Assembly (NCBI GenBank): GCA_016928975.1
Contig: JAFGJR010000237.1
Span: forward strand, 1-53,090
DNA: 53,090 bases
DNA from: Sedimentisphaerales bacterium
Lineage (GTDB): Bacteria; Planctomycetota; Phycisphaerae; Sedimentisphaerales; SG8-4
Reading direction: 5' to 3'
Shown: in pieces, positions 1 to 8,339 of the stretch
How positions within the stretch are numbered: position 1 is the stretch's first letter
Layout of the letters: each line of letters opens with the position of its first letter
Translations under genes and position numbers: made by a program
The notes under the pieces: generated by a model
What the model was told of the DNA's origin: nothing
Databases searched by the model: none
The model's input: the letters and a program-made list of their open reading frames with translations, nothing else

Positions 1-118
1 AGGGCGGCGAGGATGGTGGTGCCGTTGAAGAGGGCGTGCACGAAGATGGGACGAAAGAGCGAGCCGCTCTTCTCGTACGAGTAGCCGAGGCCCATAATCC
101 CGACGGACAGACCCTGTA
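1..118 (-). pseudogene. 3'-terminal fragment of a CPBP protease gene (5'-truncated, runs off the window)
   Basis: Reading the minus strand, this stretch encodes a peptide containing GLGYSYEKSGSLFRPI and HALFNGTTILAAL, the C-terminal part of the intact CPBP protease at 920-1768. Bases 1-98 align with 939-1036 with about six mismatches. Homology fades at about 118, so the upstream two thirds of the gene, including the EExxxR motif, are absent. The 3' end lies outside the window to the left. It is best read as a partial duplicate. The HepT-MntA pair lies between it and the intact gene. Confidence 0.75.
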
Positions 119-172
119 ATCCCCCCGAGGGACAGATGGGCGATGGGAACACTGCAAGGGAGGTAGACGAGA

Positions 173-508
173 TCAGGGCTGCTCGGTGAGCCAGGCTCTG
201 ATCCGGCGCTCGATCTTTGGCAGGTCGTTCTCGACTACCGACCAGACAATCTCCTTGTCGATGGCAAAGTAGCCGTGGATGAGGACGTTGCGCATGCCGA
301 CGATCTTGAACCACGGCACGTCCAGGTGTTTCTCGCAAAAGGCATCGGAGAGTCCTGCGGCGGCTTCACCGAAGAGCATCAGGTGGTGGACTGTCCACGT
401 TTGTATGAGCTCCTCGGTGTCGAAGGCGGCTCGGCCTTTCGCGGCGTACTTCTTCACGGCCTCGATGGCGTCGAGCATGTCCCGAAGTCGTTCGCGGTCG
501 CTTCTCAT
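173..508 (-). CDS. hepT: HepT-like ribonuclease toxin (DUF86/HEPN family)
   Basis: A 111-aa, all-alpha-looking HEPN protein of normal DUF86 length. The HEPN RNase motif RX4HXY is intact at residues 73-80 (RNVLIHGY), with the expected Arg, His and Tyr. Family knowledge: HepT is an mRNA or tRNA-cleaving toxin that MntA neutralises by AMPylating the HEPN tyrosine. The gene is downstream of the nucleotidyltransferase gene and overlaps it by 4 nt, the usual antitoxin-first order. The pair sits between two copies of the CPBP gene 3' end. Function is inferred from the family; confidence in the family is high. Confidence 0.88.
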   Translation of the reverse strand: MRSDRERLRDMLDAIEAVKKYAAKGRAAFDTEELIQTWTVHHLMLFGEAAAGLSDAFCEKHLDVPWFKIVGMRNVLIHGYFAIDKEIVWSVVENDLPKIERRIRAWLTEQP

Positions 509-795
509 AAGGGTACAGCCCGTTGCCGGACGCTGTGGCGGATTCGGTCGCGCAGGCCGGCTTCGGTAACGACGTCCACCTTGCGGCCGAGCAGGTCTTG
601 AAGGTCCATGAGCAGGCCGCCGAGGTCGAGCAGGCTTCGCCCCGGCTCCATGTCCACGAGGAAATCCACGTCGCTGGCTTCGTCGGCGTCGCCCTCGGCC
701 ACCGATCCGAAGATGCGGACGTTCGACGCCCCATGCTTGACGGCCAGCGCCAGGACTGCATCGCGCTTATCTCCGATGATTTCTCGTATGCCCAT
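505..795 (-). CDS. mntA: MntA-like minimal nucleotidyltransferase antitoxin
   Basis: Minimal nucleotidyltransferase of about 96 aa. It carries the MntA signature GSX10DXD (Gly30-Ser31 then Asp42-Val-Asp44), the Mg-ATP binding site used to AMPylate the partner HEPN toxin. An in-frame GTG at 819 would add eight residues, but no Shine-Dalgarno favours it and homologues usually start about 28 residues before the GS motif, so ATG at 795 is preferred. The gene overlaps hepT by 4 nt, so the two are translationally coupled. A TTGCCT-N18-TATACT promoter lies about 60 nt upstream. Confidence 0.85.
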   Translation of the reverse strand: MGIREIIGDKRDAVLALAVKHGASNVRIFGSVAEGDADEASDVDFLVDMEPGRSLLDLGGLLMDLQDLLGRKVDVVTEAGLRDRIRHSVRQRAVPL

Positions 796-855
796 AGGCC
801 CAATCGATTCTACAGTCACAAGACAGAAGTGTAGCCGTCGGTTGATTCACTGTCC

Positions 856-885
856 AGTATAGCTTCACGGAGTCTGCGCAGGCAA
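856..885 (-). promoter_or_regulatory. Sigma70-type promoter for mntA-hepT
   Basis: On the minus strand, TTGCCT (885-880), an 18-bp spacer and TATACT (861-856). Predicted transcription start is near 849, leaving a 54-nt leader to the ATG at 795. It lies in the short gap after the CPBP stop codon. Confidence 0.6.
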
Positions 886-919
886 GCGGTTGTCGGTTGA
901 TCGGCAGTATCGCCGGGGC

Positions 920-1768
920 TCAGGCGGGGGGCTCGAGCAGGGCGGCGAGGATGGTGGTGCCGTTGAAGAGGGCGTGCATGAGGATGGGGCGAAAGAGCGA
1001 GCCGCTCTTCTCATAGGAGTAGCCCAGGCCCATCCCCAGGACGAACAGCGCCGGCCAGTGCGTGCCGTTCTCGTGGACGCTGGCGAACATCGCGGAGGTG
1101 ACGGCAATCGCCAGCCAGGGTCGGCCGAAGTAAGAGCGCAACGTCGTCTGGATCATGCCGCGAAAGACCATCTCCTCGACCAAAGGGGCGACCACAACCG
1201 CCAATACGACGATCAGAACCTGCAAGAGCGGCGAGGTCGATTCCGTGATGATCTCCAGTCCCATGTGCTGGGGGATCTCGAAGCTCTCGCCCATGAGGGC
1301 TCTGCCGATGGCGACGGTGAGGACGATCATCGCCAGGACGAGGGGCCAGACGGCCAGCAGATCGGCACCGGCCCAAGCCAGGTCGCGGCCGATGGTCTTG
1401 GGCCTGAGCCCGAAGCCTCGCAGGCCGCGGGCGAAGGTGAACTCGGCGATGAGCAGGATGACGGCGACGGTGATCAGCGCTCCGAGACAGTAGATGAGAT
1501 TGTCCAGGAACGTCTGTTGCCAGCCTCCGAGGTGGCCGATAATCTCGTAGGCGAGCGACTGGAGCGTGGCGGTGCCCAGGAGCCAGATGCCGAAGGGGAT
1601 GAGCGGCGTGTAGACCGGCATCCGGTTGCGGCGGGCCGGCGAGTCGACCAAGGCCCGGCGCCCCAGCGACGTGCTGATCAGCCACTTGGCGAACACGAGC
1701 ACGCCGATCGTATAGATCGCGTCCGTCACAAGGGAGGCAACCGTCAGTTGTTGGGGCTCGTCTGGCAC
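920..1768 (-). CDS. CPBP-family intramembrane glutamic endopeptidase
   Basis: A 282-aa multi-pass membrane protein with about seven or eight hydrophobic segments. All three CPBP (CAAX protease/Rce1) signatures are present: EEMVFR with Glu198, Glu199 and Arg203; FASVH with His232; and HALFN with His265 and Asn269. These residues form the intramembrane active site in the family. Substrates are unknown here; relatives cleave prenylated proteins or process peptides. A 3'-terminal duplicate lies at 1-118. The gene is divergent from murA, with 96 bp between them. Confidence 0.9.
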   Translation of the reverse strand: MPDEPQQLTVASLVTDAIYTIGVLVFAKWLISTSLGRRALVDSPARRNRMPVYTPLIPFGIWLLGTATLQSLAYEIIGHLGGWQQTFLDNLIYCLGALITVAVILLIAEFTFARGLRGFGLRPKTIGRDLAWAGADLLAVWPLVLAMIVLTVAIGRALMGESFEIPQHMGLEIITESTSPLLQVLIVVLAVVVAPLVEEMVFRGMIQTTLRSYFGRPWLAIAVTSAMFASVHENGTHWPALFVLGMGLGYSYEKSGSLFRPILMHALFNGTTILAALLEPPA

Positions 1769-1777
1769 AGATTCCGA

Positions 1778-1806
1778 TTTACTGTTCGCTATCGACTACG
1801 TACAAT
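1778..1806 (+). promoter_or_regulatory. Candidate promoter for murA
   Basis: TTTACT (1778-1783), a 17-bp spacer and TACAAT (1801-1806) in the CPBP/murA divergent gap. Predicted start near 1813, about 50 nt before the murA ATG. Confidence 0.5.
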
Positions 1807-1864
1807 GGCATATGAGACCCGTTCTTTGTGAATAGTAAATTGTAGCGATGGATTAGTAAATAGG

Positions 1865-3142
1865 ATGGATGTCTTTCAGATTCAGGGACCGGTCCGACTG
1901 TCCGGTCGCATCGAAGTCAGTGGTTCCAAGAACGCAGCACTCCCGATCATGGCGGCCTCGGTTCTCGCTCCCGGTCGCTCCACGCTGGTTGGCGTGCCCC
2001 AGCTTGCCGACATCGCGGTGCTGAAGGAGTTGCTCGGGCATCTGGGCTGTCCTGTGGAACGGCAGGAGGACGGTTCGCTCGCGATCGACGCCGCGACCGT
2101 GGACAATCCCGTCGGGCCATACGAGATTGTCCGAAAGATGAGGGCGAGCATCTGCATCCTCGGCCCGCTGCTGGCTCGCTGCAACCGGGCGGAGGTCTCG
2201 ATGCCCGGCGGCTGCGCGATCGGCGACCGGCCCATCAATCTCCACCTGACCGGCCTGCGGCAACTCGGCGCCCAGATCCGTCTCAAGAACGGCTACATCA
2301 TCGCCGAAGCCCCGAACGGCCTGACCGGGGCGAGCATCTTCCTCGGTGGTCCCTTCGGCTCCACCGTTCTCGGAACCGCCAACGTAATGATGGCGGCCGT
2401 CACGGCCAAGGGACGCACGATCATCGAGTCCGCCGCCTGCGAGCCGGAGATCGCCGACCTGGCCAACTGTCTCAACACGATGGGCGCCCGGATCAGCGGG
2501 ATCGGCTCGCCGCGATTGGTGATCGAGGGGGTCAAGTACCTGCATCCCGTGCAGTACCGGATCATCCCCGATAGGATTGAGGCGGGCACGTTCATGTGCG
2601 GCGCGGCGATCACCGGCGGTGAAGTGCACGTCGGCAACTGCCGGCTGGAGGACATGATGGCCGTCATCGATAAGCTTCAGAGCATGGGCATCACCGTGGA
2701 GTCCAACGGCGACGGCTGCACCGTGGCTGCCAGCGACCACATCGAGCCCTCCGACATCACGACGCAGCCCTATCCCGGCTTTCCGACCGACCTCCAGGCG
2801 CAGTTCATGGCCGTGTTGGCCCTTGCCCACGGCAACAGCGTCGTCGTGGAAAAGGTGTTTCCGGATCGGTTTATGCACGTCGCCGAACTGAACCGCATGG
2901 CGGCGAACCTGCGCAAGGAGGGGCCCGCCGTCATCGTCGCCGGGGTCCACAAGCTGATCGCCGCGCCGGTGATGGCGTCGGACCTGCGGGCCTCGGCCGC
3001 CCTGGTGCTGGCCGCACTGGCTGCCGAGGGGATCACGACGGTCAACCGCGTGTACCACATCGACAGGGGGTATGAACACATCGAAGAGCGCCTCAACCGC
3101 GCCGGCGCCAAGATCACCCGCGAAGAAGGCGGAACGGTCTAA
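1865..3142 (+). CDS. murA: UDP-N-acetylglucosamine 1-carboxyvinyltransferase
   Basis: MurA transfers enolpyruvate from PEP to UDP-GlcNAc, the first committed step of cytoplasmic peptidoglycan synthesis. The 425-aa length matches the family. Lys22 in GSKNAALP, the catalytic Cys117 in PGGCAIGDRP and the aspartate Asp309 in FPTDLQAQ are all present. Because Cys117 is Cys and not Asp, the enzyme should be fosfomycin-sensitive by family knowledge. The start is the first ATG; the Shine-Dalgarno is weak (TAGG directly upstream). It is a single gene, divergent from the CPBP protease. Its presence implies that this lineage makes peptidoglycan precursors. Confidence 0.97.
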   Translation: MDVFQIQGPVRLSGRIEVSGSKNAALPIMAASVLAPGRSTLVGVPQLADIAVLKELLGHLGCPVERQEDGSLAIDAATVDNPVGPYEIVRKMRASICILGPLLARCNRAEVSMPGGCAIGDRPINLHLTGLRQLGAQIRLKNGYIIAEAPNGLTGASIFLGGPFGSTVLGTANVMMAAVTAKGRTIIESAACEPEIADLANCLNTMGARISGIGSPRLVIEGVKYLHPVQYRIIPDRIEAGTFMCGAAITGGEVHVGNCRLEDMMAVIDKLQSMGITVESNGDGCTVAASDHIEPSDITTQPYPGFPTDLQAQFMAVLALAHGNSVVVEKVFPDRFMHVAELNRMAANLRKEGPAVIVAGVHKLIAAPVMASDLRASAALVLAALAAEGITTVNRVYHIDRGYEHIEERLNRAGAKITREEGGTV

Positions 3143-3196
3143 CGGAGCTTGCCGGCAACAGCACGGACCTGTGGCGGGCGACCGCGACAGGAGGTG

Positions 3197-3218
3197 GAGA
3201 CGCAAGACCTTGCGTCTC
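3197..3218. repeat. Short palindromic repeat (9-bp hairpin)
   Basis: GAGACGCAA and its exact reverse complement TTGCGTCTC are separated by GACC. It is followed by TACGGGGCGACGACG, which resembles the partial palindrome near 17278. It lies between a strong ribosome-binding site (AGGAGGTG, 3189-3196) and the coding remnant at 3240-3530, as if it had split them. Confidence 0.6.
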
Positions 3219-3239
3219 TACGGGGCGACGACGCTCTGA

Positions 3240-3530
3240 AATGGACCGCACGCACGAAGCGGCAGCGACGAGAAGATCGACACCGCCGTCCTGATCGGCA
3301 AGATCCTCCTGGCCGTAGCCGCCGGAGTCACCAAACAAGGCAGTGACATCCTGCCCGAGGAAACCGTCGGCGAGATGTCGGGGATTCTCGACAAGGCGAC
3401 CGACATCGGCCGTGCCATCTTCGGACCCGCCAAACCCGCCGAGCCCAACCAGCCCAAGGGAACCGGCGACCTCGGCGAGTCCGCCACCGAAGCCATCAAG
3501 GACCTCCTCGGCGGAAAGAAGAAGCCGTAG
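3240..3530 (+). pseudogene. Remnant of a small gene downstream of murA, lacking a start
   Basis: An open frame of 96 codons ends at TAG 3530, with strongly gene-like codon use (C/G third positions). It encodes a hydrophobic stretch (AVLIGKILLAVAAGV), an acidic-polar middle, a Pro-rich linker (PAKPAEPNQPKG) and a basic C-terminus (GGKKKP). No ATG, GTG or TTG start with a ribosome-binding site lies in frame before the body; a TGA at 3237 closes the frame inside the palindromic repeat. The 5' end therefore looks destroyed by repeat insertion or a frameshift. No family was recognised. An alternative is translation from a non-canonical start. Confidence 0.4.
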
Positions 3531-3690
3531 GTCCGGTGCGCAAGCCTTGCCGTCACTCGGCAGGAATAACGGGGACAATGATCGGTGCCTGTCATCAATT
3601 AGCCGACCCCCAAAGCCTCCGGTCGTCTACGATCGCAACACGGAGCCAATAATTCCTATAATCCAGGACGCGACCCCCTGTCTTCCAATG

Positions 3691-6057
3691 CTAATCCGGT
3701 GACCCTGGGGATGGAAGCCCAATGTGGTACTTCGTAAGCAGCGAGGTCAGTTCATCGCCTGTTATAACCTGCAGCCTGCCGTTGTGTTTGAGGAATTGGT
3801 CTGCATCCCTCGTAATCTCACTGGTCGTGACAAGCACACCCTTTGTGAAGGATGGATCTGCTGATACAACGCCAAGAAGGTCACGAAGAGCTTGCACGCC
3901 AACTGGACTGCTCTGAAGTTTACACTGGACCGCAATCTTCTCTATCGAGTAGCCTACCTCACGTTGGGCCACAACGTCGATCCCCCCGTCACGCGAGTAT
4001 GGCGTCACTTTTGTGCTATACCCCATCGCTTCATACAATTTGCCAGCCGCAATCTCCAGGTCGCGAGGAGAGTGAATCACTCCCAGGGTCACTCTATCCC
4101 GCTCAGGCGCTTTTGCCTTGTCTGGATGACGTCCCAGCCCTGCAGGGTTGAAGCCGTGCTTCTTGAGGAGTTCGTCGTAGACCTCGAAAAGCACGTCCTC
4201 AGGGGGCTGCGTGGACAAGCTATCGATGACCTCATCATACAGTTGCTGCTTTGCGATAGTCTTCTGGCGAATCATGTCCTCTATTGTGTCTTCCACCCAA
4301 AAGTGATAAACGATCACCGGCTTGGCTTGTCCAGGGCGGTGGGCCCGAGCCGTAGCTTGGTTCGTCACGGCAGGGTTCCACCAATGGTCGAAATGCACGA
4401 CGTAGTTTGCAGCCACCAATTCGTTAATCCCGACCCCCGCAGTCCGCGGATTGCCGAGAAACACACGAGCCTCAGGGTCGTCTGTGAAACGTTTCAGTAG
4501 ATCTGCCTTCTTTCTGTCGCTGTCGGCGTCTGCGTAGTTGAGTGCACCGTACGCCTTGAGTTCCTTCTGCAACCACTCAGTACCGCCGAACTGTTCCTCC
4601 CGGTATTGGGAGAAAACGAGGACCTTATTTCCTTCATCCGTCATCTCATCCAAGTTGTCTGCTAGCCAAGCCAACTTCGCGCTTTCGCCGCTCCTTGGGT
4701 CGCGGTTGCATATCTTCTTGAGCTCTTGGATCAGTGTCAAAATGTTAAATGCGGTAATTTGTCCTCCCCTATCGTGGAGTTGCACAACGCGCTCCCGCTC
4801 CATTTGGTCGTAAGTATCCTGTTGTTCTTCGCTGAGGCGCAGCGGCACAGGGTTTTCCTCTTTCGGAGGGAGGTTTTTCAGCACATCCTCCTTCTTCCTG
4901 CGCAGGAAGTATGGTCCTATCAGTTGCCTTGCCTCGTCGCGTGAAATCTCTCTATTAGGAAATAACTTGGGTTTAAGGAATGTGAAGATGGATGGAAGCT
5001 CGTCCAATTTGTTTTCGATAGGGGTCCCCGTCAGAGCCCACTTCCATTGTGCGTCCACCTTTCGAGTGGCCTGCGAGATTCCCGTACCAGGGTTCTTGAT
5101 GCGTTGTGCCTCATCAAGGACCACCAGGTCAAATCTGTGCAGTTCGTGTTCAGTGAGGAACTCCATGTCTTGCCGCAAGGTATCATACGTCGTGATCCAT
5201 ACATGGGCAGGCATCTCCCAACATAGCTCTCGCTGCTCGGAGGGCCCGCGAACAACCGTTACTTTCAGCGACGGCGCCCACCTCTCAAATTCTCGGTCCC
5301 AATGAGGCAAAACGCTCAGAGGACACACGAATAGGCCCTTCTGGACTTCCCGTTTCTGGAAAAGGAATCGCGCGGCGAGAATGCTTTGCACGGTCTTGCC
5401 AGTGCCCATATCATCGGCCAATAGCGCAGCATGACGACCAACAAGGAAATCAATCCCTTCCCATTGATACGGGTGGGGACTGCATCGCGGTGGCAATTCA
5501 AGTATGTCAACAAACGCTTCCGCCACTGGAGGCTGAAGCAGGGGAAGCAACAAATCCCAGACGTTCGCCCCTTGCCTCATAGACCGCCCGATCTGCCTGA
5601 AACTCCTCCTGAAGCCCCCAACACGCTCGGATTCGCCCTTTTCATGGAGTGTCCCTGGAAAAAGCGATCTCTCTGATCGTTGGGCACGCTCTTCACCGTA
5701 CCGTTTTCCACCGATTTGCTGTTTCCCGAGCGGGCGGAACAAATTCTCCGAAATGTCGGGCATTTCAAGGAATGAAGCGTCCACCGGCATTACCGGCACT
5801 TGCTCCAACATCGGGATAGACTCACATGCGCTATCGCAGAGCTGAATCTTGGCAGTAGGGAACGTACTTATGTCGCTTACGGAGAGGAGCGAGATGCCTT
5901 CAACGCGCCCTCGCGGAAATGCATACTCCACTGCCTCTGCCGTCAGGTATGTGACCCGTAGCCAAAGCTCGACGCTCTGTACACTCGCGCGCTCAAATGG
6001 GGCAGCGCGTGCCGCTATCTTGTATCGCACGCTATTTCGAAAGGAATGACGCTTCAT
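3691..6057 (-). CDS. SNF2-family helicase fused to an Mrr-type restriction endonuclease domain
   Basis: 788 aa. Residues 1-190 are of unknown fold. Residues 195-610 are a complete SNF2/RapA helicase: Walker A DDMGTGKT (215-222), DEAQ box (315-318), LTGTPIEN (342-349) and motif VI RAHRPGQ (571-577). Residues 660-775 form an Mrr-like PD-(D/E)xK nuclease with DGGID (690-694) and QCK (711-713). Known biology: SNF2 proteins translocate on dsDNA and Mrr domains cleave modified or foreign DNA. Inference: a DNA-targeting defence enzyme. It follows the 198-aa gene by 3 nt, so the two are one operon. Base composition looks lower in GC than murA, suggesting acquisition. It is not DISARM by context, since no drmA, drmB or drmC homologues are present. 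Confidence 0.9.
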   Translation of the reverse strand: MKRHSFRNSVRYKIAARAAPFERASVQSVELWLRVTYLTAEAVEYAFPRGRVEGISLLSVSDISTFPTAKIQLCDSACESIPMLEQVPVMPVDASFLEMPDISENLFRPLGKQQIGGKRYGEERAQRSERSLFPGTLHEKGESERVGGFRRSFRQIGRSMRQGANVWDLLLPLLQPPVAEAFVDILELPPRCSPHPYQWEGIDFLVGRHAALLADDMGTGKTVQSILAARFLFQKREVQKGLFVCPLSVLPHWDREFERWAPSLKVTVVRGPSEQRELCWEMPAHVWITTYDTLRQDMEFLTEHELHRFDLVVLDEAQRIKNPGTGISQATRKVDAQWKWALTGTPIENKLDELPSIFTFLKPKLFPNREISRDEARQLIGPYFLRRKKEDVLKNLPPKEENPVPLRLSEEQQDTYDQMERERVVQLHDRGGQITAFNILTLIQELKKICNRDPRSGESAKLAWLADNLDEMTDEGNKVLVFSQYREEQFGGTEWLQKELKAYGALNYADADSDRKKADLLKRFTDDPEARVFLGNPRTAGVGINELVAANYVVHFDHWWNPAVTNQATARAHRPGQAKPVIVYHFWVEDTIEDMIRQKTIAKQQLYDEVIDSLSTQPPEDVLFEVYDELLKKHGFNPAGLGRHPDKAKAPERDRVTLGVIHSPRDLEIAAGKLYEAMGYSTKVTPYSRDGGIDVVAQREVGYSIEKIAVQCKLQSSPVGVQALRDLLGVVSADPSFTKGVLVTTSEITRDADQFLKHNGRLQVITGDELTSLLTKYHIGLPSPGSPD

Positions 6058-6060
6058 GTA

Positions 6061-6657
6061 TTAGCCGCTCGCCAGCGCCCCTTTTTCATGCACGAACTTC
6101 AGCGCGGTATTGATTCTCTCAAAAGGCTCCATCAGGTCAATCGTGGAACAGGCCATACGAAGGCGTTCTATTACGCGTAAGTCGGGTCCGTGTTCCCAAT
6201 GGCAAGTGGCAACAATTGGATCGAATCGTCCCGAAGGAGAGGTTACGAGTTCCCGAATCACTCTCATCTCGGTCCCTTCCGCAAGTGTCATTTCCGCTCC
6301 TTGCTTCGAAAGCAGAAGCACCGCCTTGTCCAAGTCAGGCCTCATTTCGAGGAACTCTGGTTGGTTCACCATCACTATGTCGGGTGATTGCGTGACTCCT
6401 CGCAGAAGTGGCAACCCTACAAGCGTCACGGCAATATGTGGACAGAGCGTTCGTCCGTACAGGGTTTTCTGAACGTTGTTTGGATGGATCGGAGAAGTGC
6501 ATCGAAACTCAAGCGGTTTGCCGCGAGAGTCCGTGACAAGTATCCCGCCTCTGAACAAATCCTCTTCGATTTCGGCCACAGCCACCAAACCCAAGGCGCC
6601 AATACTCATCACCTGTTCGCCGGTCGAGCTCTCCGCTCCGTGTGCCGCGTCAGCCAT
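6061..6657 (-). CDS. Uncharacterised 198-aa protein, operon partner of the SNF2-Mrr helicase
   Basis: I recognise no family. The protein is a soluble mix of short hydrophobic beta-like stretches (GALGLVAVAEI, LFRGGILVTDS) and charged segments. It has two Cys-containing patches (FRCTSP and RTLCPHI) and a C-terminal amphipathic helix region (ERLRMACSTIDL, PFERINTALKFV). The start at 6657 is supported by GAGGG 8-9 nt upstream. It ends 3 nt before the helicase gene, so coexpression is nearly certain and a role as specificity, sensor or accessory subunit is a reasonable guess. The operon promoter appears to be supplied by a repeat element (6895-6923), leaving a long leader of about 230 nt. Confidence 0.7.
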   Translation of the reverse strand: MADAAHGAESSTGEQVMSIGALGLVAVAEIEEDLFRGGILVTDSRGKPLEFRCTSPIHPNNVQKTLYGRTLCPHIAVTLVGLPLLRGVTQSPDIVMVNQPEFLEMRPDLDKAVLLLSKQGAEMTLAEGTEMRVIRELVTSPSGRFDPIVATCHWEHGPDLRVIERLRMACSTIDLMEPFERINTALKFVHEKGALASG

Positions 6658-6764
6658 ATCTCTTCCCTCTCATTTCTGTTTTCGAACCGCTCTCCGCGCT
6701 CCTGCAATGCGCCGACAAGACGCCCATTGAGAACGTGGACAGTCACGTGTTGCAGCCTTCTCGT

Positions 6765-7000
6765 CTCATTTATCCCTCTGCCTTCGCACCTTCATGGCCA
6801 TCTCACTCATTTCGGCCTCACCGCATCTACCCGGCCCGCACGGGCCGCAGCTCTCGTTCTTCGCACTTTCGCCAGGCGTGCTTCGCTGGGGACTATCATG
6901 CCGGAAACCGGCGGGAGAGGCAAGACAAAAAAGGCAGTTCACAGTTGCCAGTTATCGGTTTTCGGTTCTTCTCTGTGGCTCAAAAACAATTGTCAGTCCC
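6765..7000 (-). repeat. Interspersed intergenic element, copy A (carries a promoter)
   Basis: Read on the minus strand this aligns over about 190 bases with copy C (12930-13140). Shared blocks are AACTGGCAAC, a -35/-10 pair, CTGGC-GAAGTGCGA, TGAGGCCGAAA and GGCCATGAAG-TGCGAAGGC. The copies are strongly diverged (by eye about two thirds identical) and lie in opposite orientation. Together with the REP-like hairpin at 7053-7077 it fills most of the gap between 6657 and 7182. Confidence 0.6.
6895..6923 (-). promoter_or_regulatory. Repeat-borne promoter for the SNF2-Mrr operon
   Basis: On the minus strand, TTGCCT (6923-6918), a 17-bp spacer and CATGAT (6900-6895). The same arrangement at the same place in the element recurs in copy B (TTGCCC-N17-CATAAT), and a degenerate form occurs in copy C. 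Confidence 0.5.
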
Positions 7001-7052
7001 TGATTGCTCGTTGAGAACCTCTGCGGCCCTGCGTCTCTGCGTGAGAAACCCT

Positions 7053-7077
7053 GGATTCCTGCCTTCGCAGGAATGAC
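7053..7077. repeat. REP-like hairpin (GTCATTCCTGCG family)
   Basis: GGATTCCTGC and its near complement GCAGGAATGAC around a CTTC loop; on the minus strand it reads GTCATTCCTGCG-AAGG-CAGGAATCC. Relatives are at 12867-12891 and 39231-39254. Confidence 0.7.
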
Positions 7078-7181
7078 AAAGAAGAAATCGGCGCGCGGTC
7101 CACGCCCTGCGCGTTTGGATCAGTTGCCCTTTGACTTTGTCTCGGGTTTCGAGATTCGTGCTTCGAGTTTTCCGGCGGGAG

Positions 7182-8141
7182 TCACGCGCACCAGGGACGT
7201 TGGCGCGTTGGGTTTCCGCTGAGGATGTTCCTGGCGATGATGGCGTCTTCGCGGACTTGGAAGTCGAACATGCCGGCGCAGATGAAGTCGGCGCCGTTCT
7301 CGAAAGCGTATCGGAAGGCGTCCCGGGGATGGATGGCGCCGGCGGCCATCACCTTGTAGGCGATCCAGGGCTTCTTCACGGTCTTCATGAAGTCGATCGT
7401 CTTGTCCGGCGTGAGGCACCAGACGTTGTCGTGCTCGGGCTGGCGGTTGGCCGACCAGTAACTGAGACCGTGCAAGGTCTTCATGTAGAAATCCGGATCG
7501 ACGCCGGCCTTCTCACAGGCGATGGGGACTTCGACCTTGTGCCCGGCGATGCCGGCGAGCACGCCCTGCTTCTTGATCAGTTGCACGGCGTGCGCGAGCA
7601 GGTCCACCTTGCCCTCCTCGACGAAGCTGTCGCAGACTCCGCCGTGAATGTAGACGGCGGCGGCGCCCTTATCGACGGCCCGCTTGATGTCGCTCGTGTC
7701 GTCCGCGGTCATCTTCGCCTGGGCGATCCACTGGAGCTTGCCGCCCCGCTCGTTCCAGTACCTGGTGATCAATCCGATCACGTGGTCGTCCACTCGCAAG
7801 ATCGCGGTGTTGATGCCGCACTGCTCACACAGCTCCCACGTCTCGAAGACCTTCTCGTCGGTGAAGTATTGGCGGAGCAGGCCGGAGACGTAGATGAGGT
7901 CGCGGCTGTGCGCGAACCCGCTGGTCAGGTTGCCCCCGACGATCAGTCGCGTCACCTTCAGCGTGCCCAGCGTCCCCATCGGCATGTCCCCCGTCGAGCC
8001 GGCAGGCGGCGCAATGGTCGCCGACGGTTTCGAGGCCTGTGCCAGCAGCGCCTTCTCCTCCAGGCTCAGGCCCAGCGCCCCCAAGGCCGAGCCGGCCAGC
8101 GACGTCTTGAGAAACGCGCGACGATCCAGTTGATTCGACAT
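7182..8141 (-). CDS. Tat-exported TIM-barrel protein of unknown substrate
   Basis: 319 aa. The N-terminus has a twin-arginine signal (DRRAFLK, Arg7-Arg8) followed by an Ala/Gly/Leu-rich h-region, so export of a folded protein, perhaps cofactor-bearing, is predicted. The body reads as a (beta/alpha)8 barrel, with repeating strand-helix segments ending in VYIHGG, VLAGIAGHK and GADFICAGMF. No catalytic motif was identified with confidence. Aldo/keto-reductase-like or aldolase-like TIM barrels with Tat signals are common in Planctomycetota. The start is well supported by GGAGGTG 5 nt upstream. It is monocistronic, followed by a repeat-filled gap. Confidence 0.7.
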   Translation of the reverse strand: MSNQLDRRAFLKTSLAGSALGALGLSLEEKALLAQASKPSATIAPPAGSTGDMPMGTLGTLKVTRLIVGGNLTSGFAHSRDLIYVSGLLRQYFTDEKVFETWELCEQCGINTAILRVDDHVIGLITRYWNERGGKLQWIAQAKMTADDTSDIKRAVDKGAAAVYIHGGVCDSFVEEGKVDLLAHAVQLIKKQGVLAGIAGHKVEVPIACEKAGVDPDFYMKTLHGLSYWSANRQPEHDNVWCLTPDKTIDFMKTVKKPWIAYKVMAAGAIHPRDAFRYAFENGADFICAGMFDFQVREDAIIARNILSGNPTRQRPWCA

Positions 8142-8339
8142 GCAGCACCTCCGGGTCGGTCTTTCCAGTGCTGTGCAGGTCCAGGACCCACTGCCTGCGA
8201 CTTCCGTATCCTACCGTCTCTGTCCCCTCACGTCCAGCATCCTCCGACGCAGGGCAGACGGCGTGCAACCATATCCGGTGGCACCACCGATCGCGAGACG
8301 AACGTCGTCTGCCCGTTGCGGCATCACACGCTGGACGTC

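Noticed and set aside
890..1831. Long plus-strand open frame of 313 codons opposite the CPBP gene
   Set aside because: Antisense shadow in GC-rich DNA; low-complexity Asp/Gly/Arg/Gln composition and no family, while the opposite frame has all CPBP motifs.
1853..3205. 450-codon minus-strand frame opposite murA
   Set aside because: Shadow of murA; His/Arg/Asp-rich composition with no domain.
3691..6657. DISARM or BREX assignment for the SNF2 operon
   Set aside because: None of the marker genes (drmA/B/C, pglZ, brxC) is present, and the nuclease fusion and partner differ.
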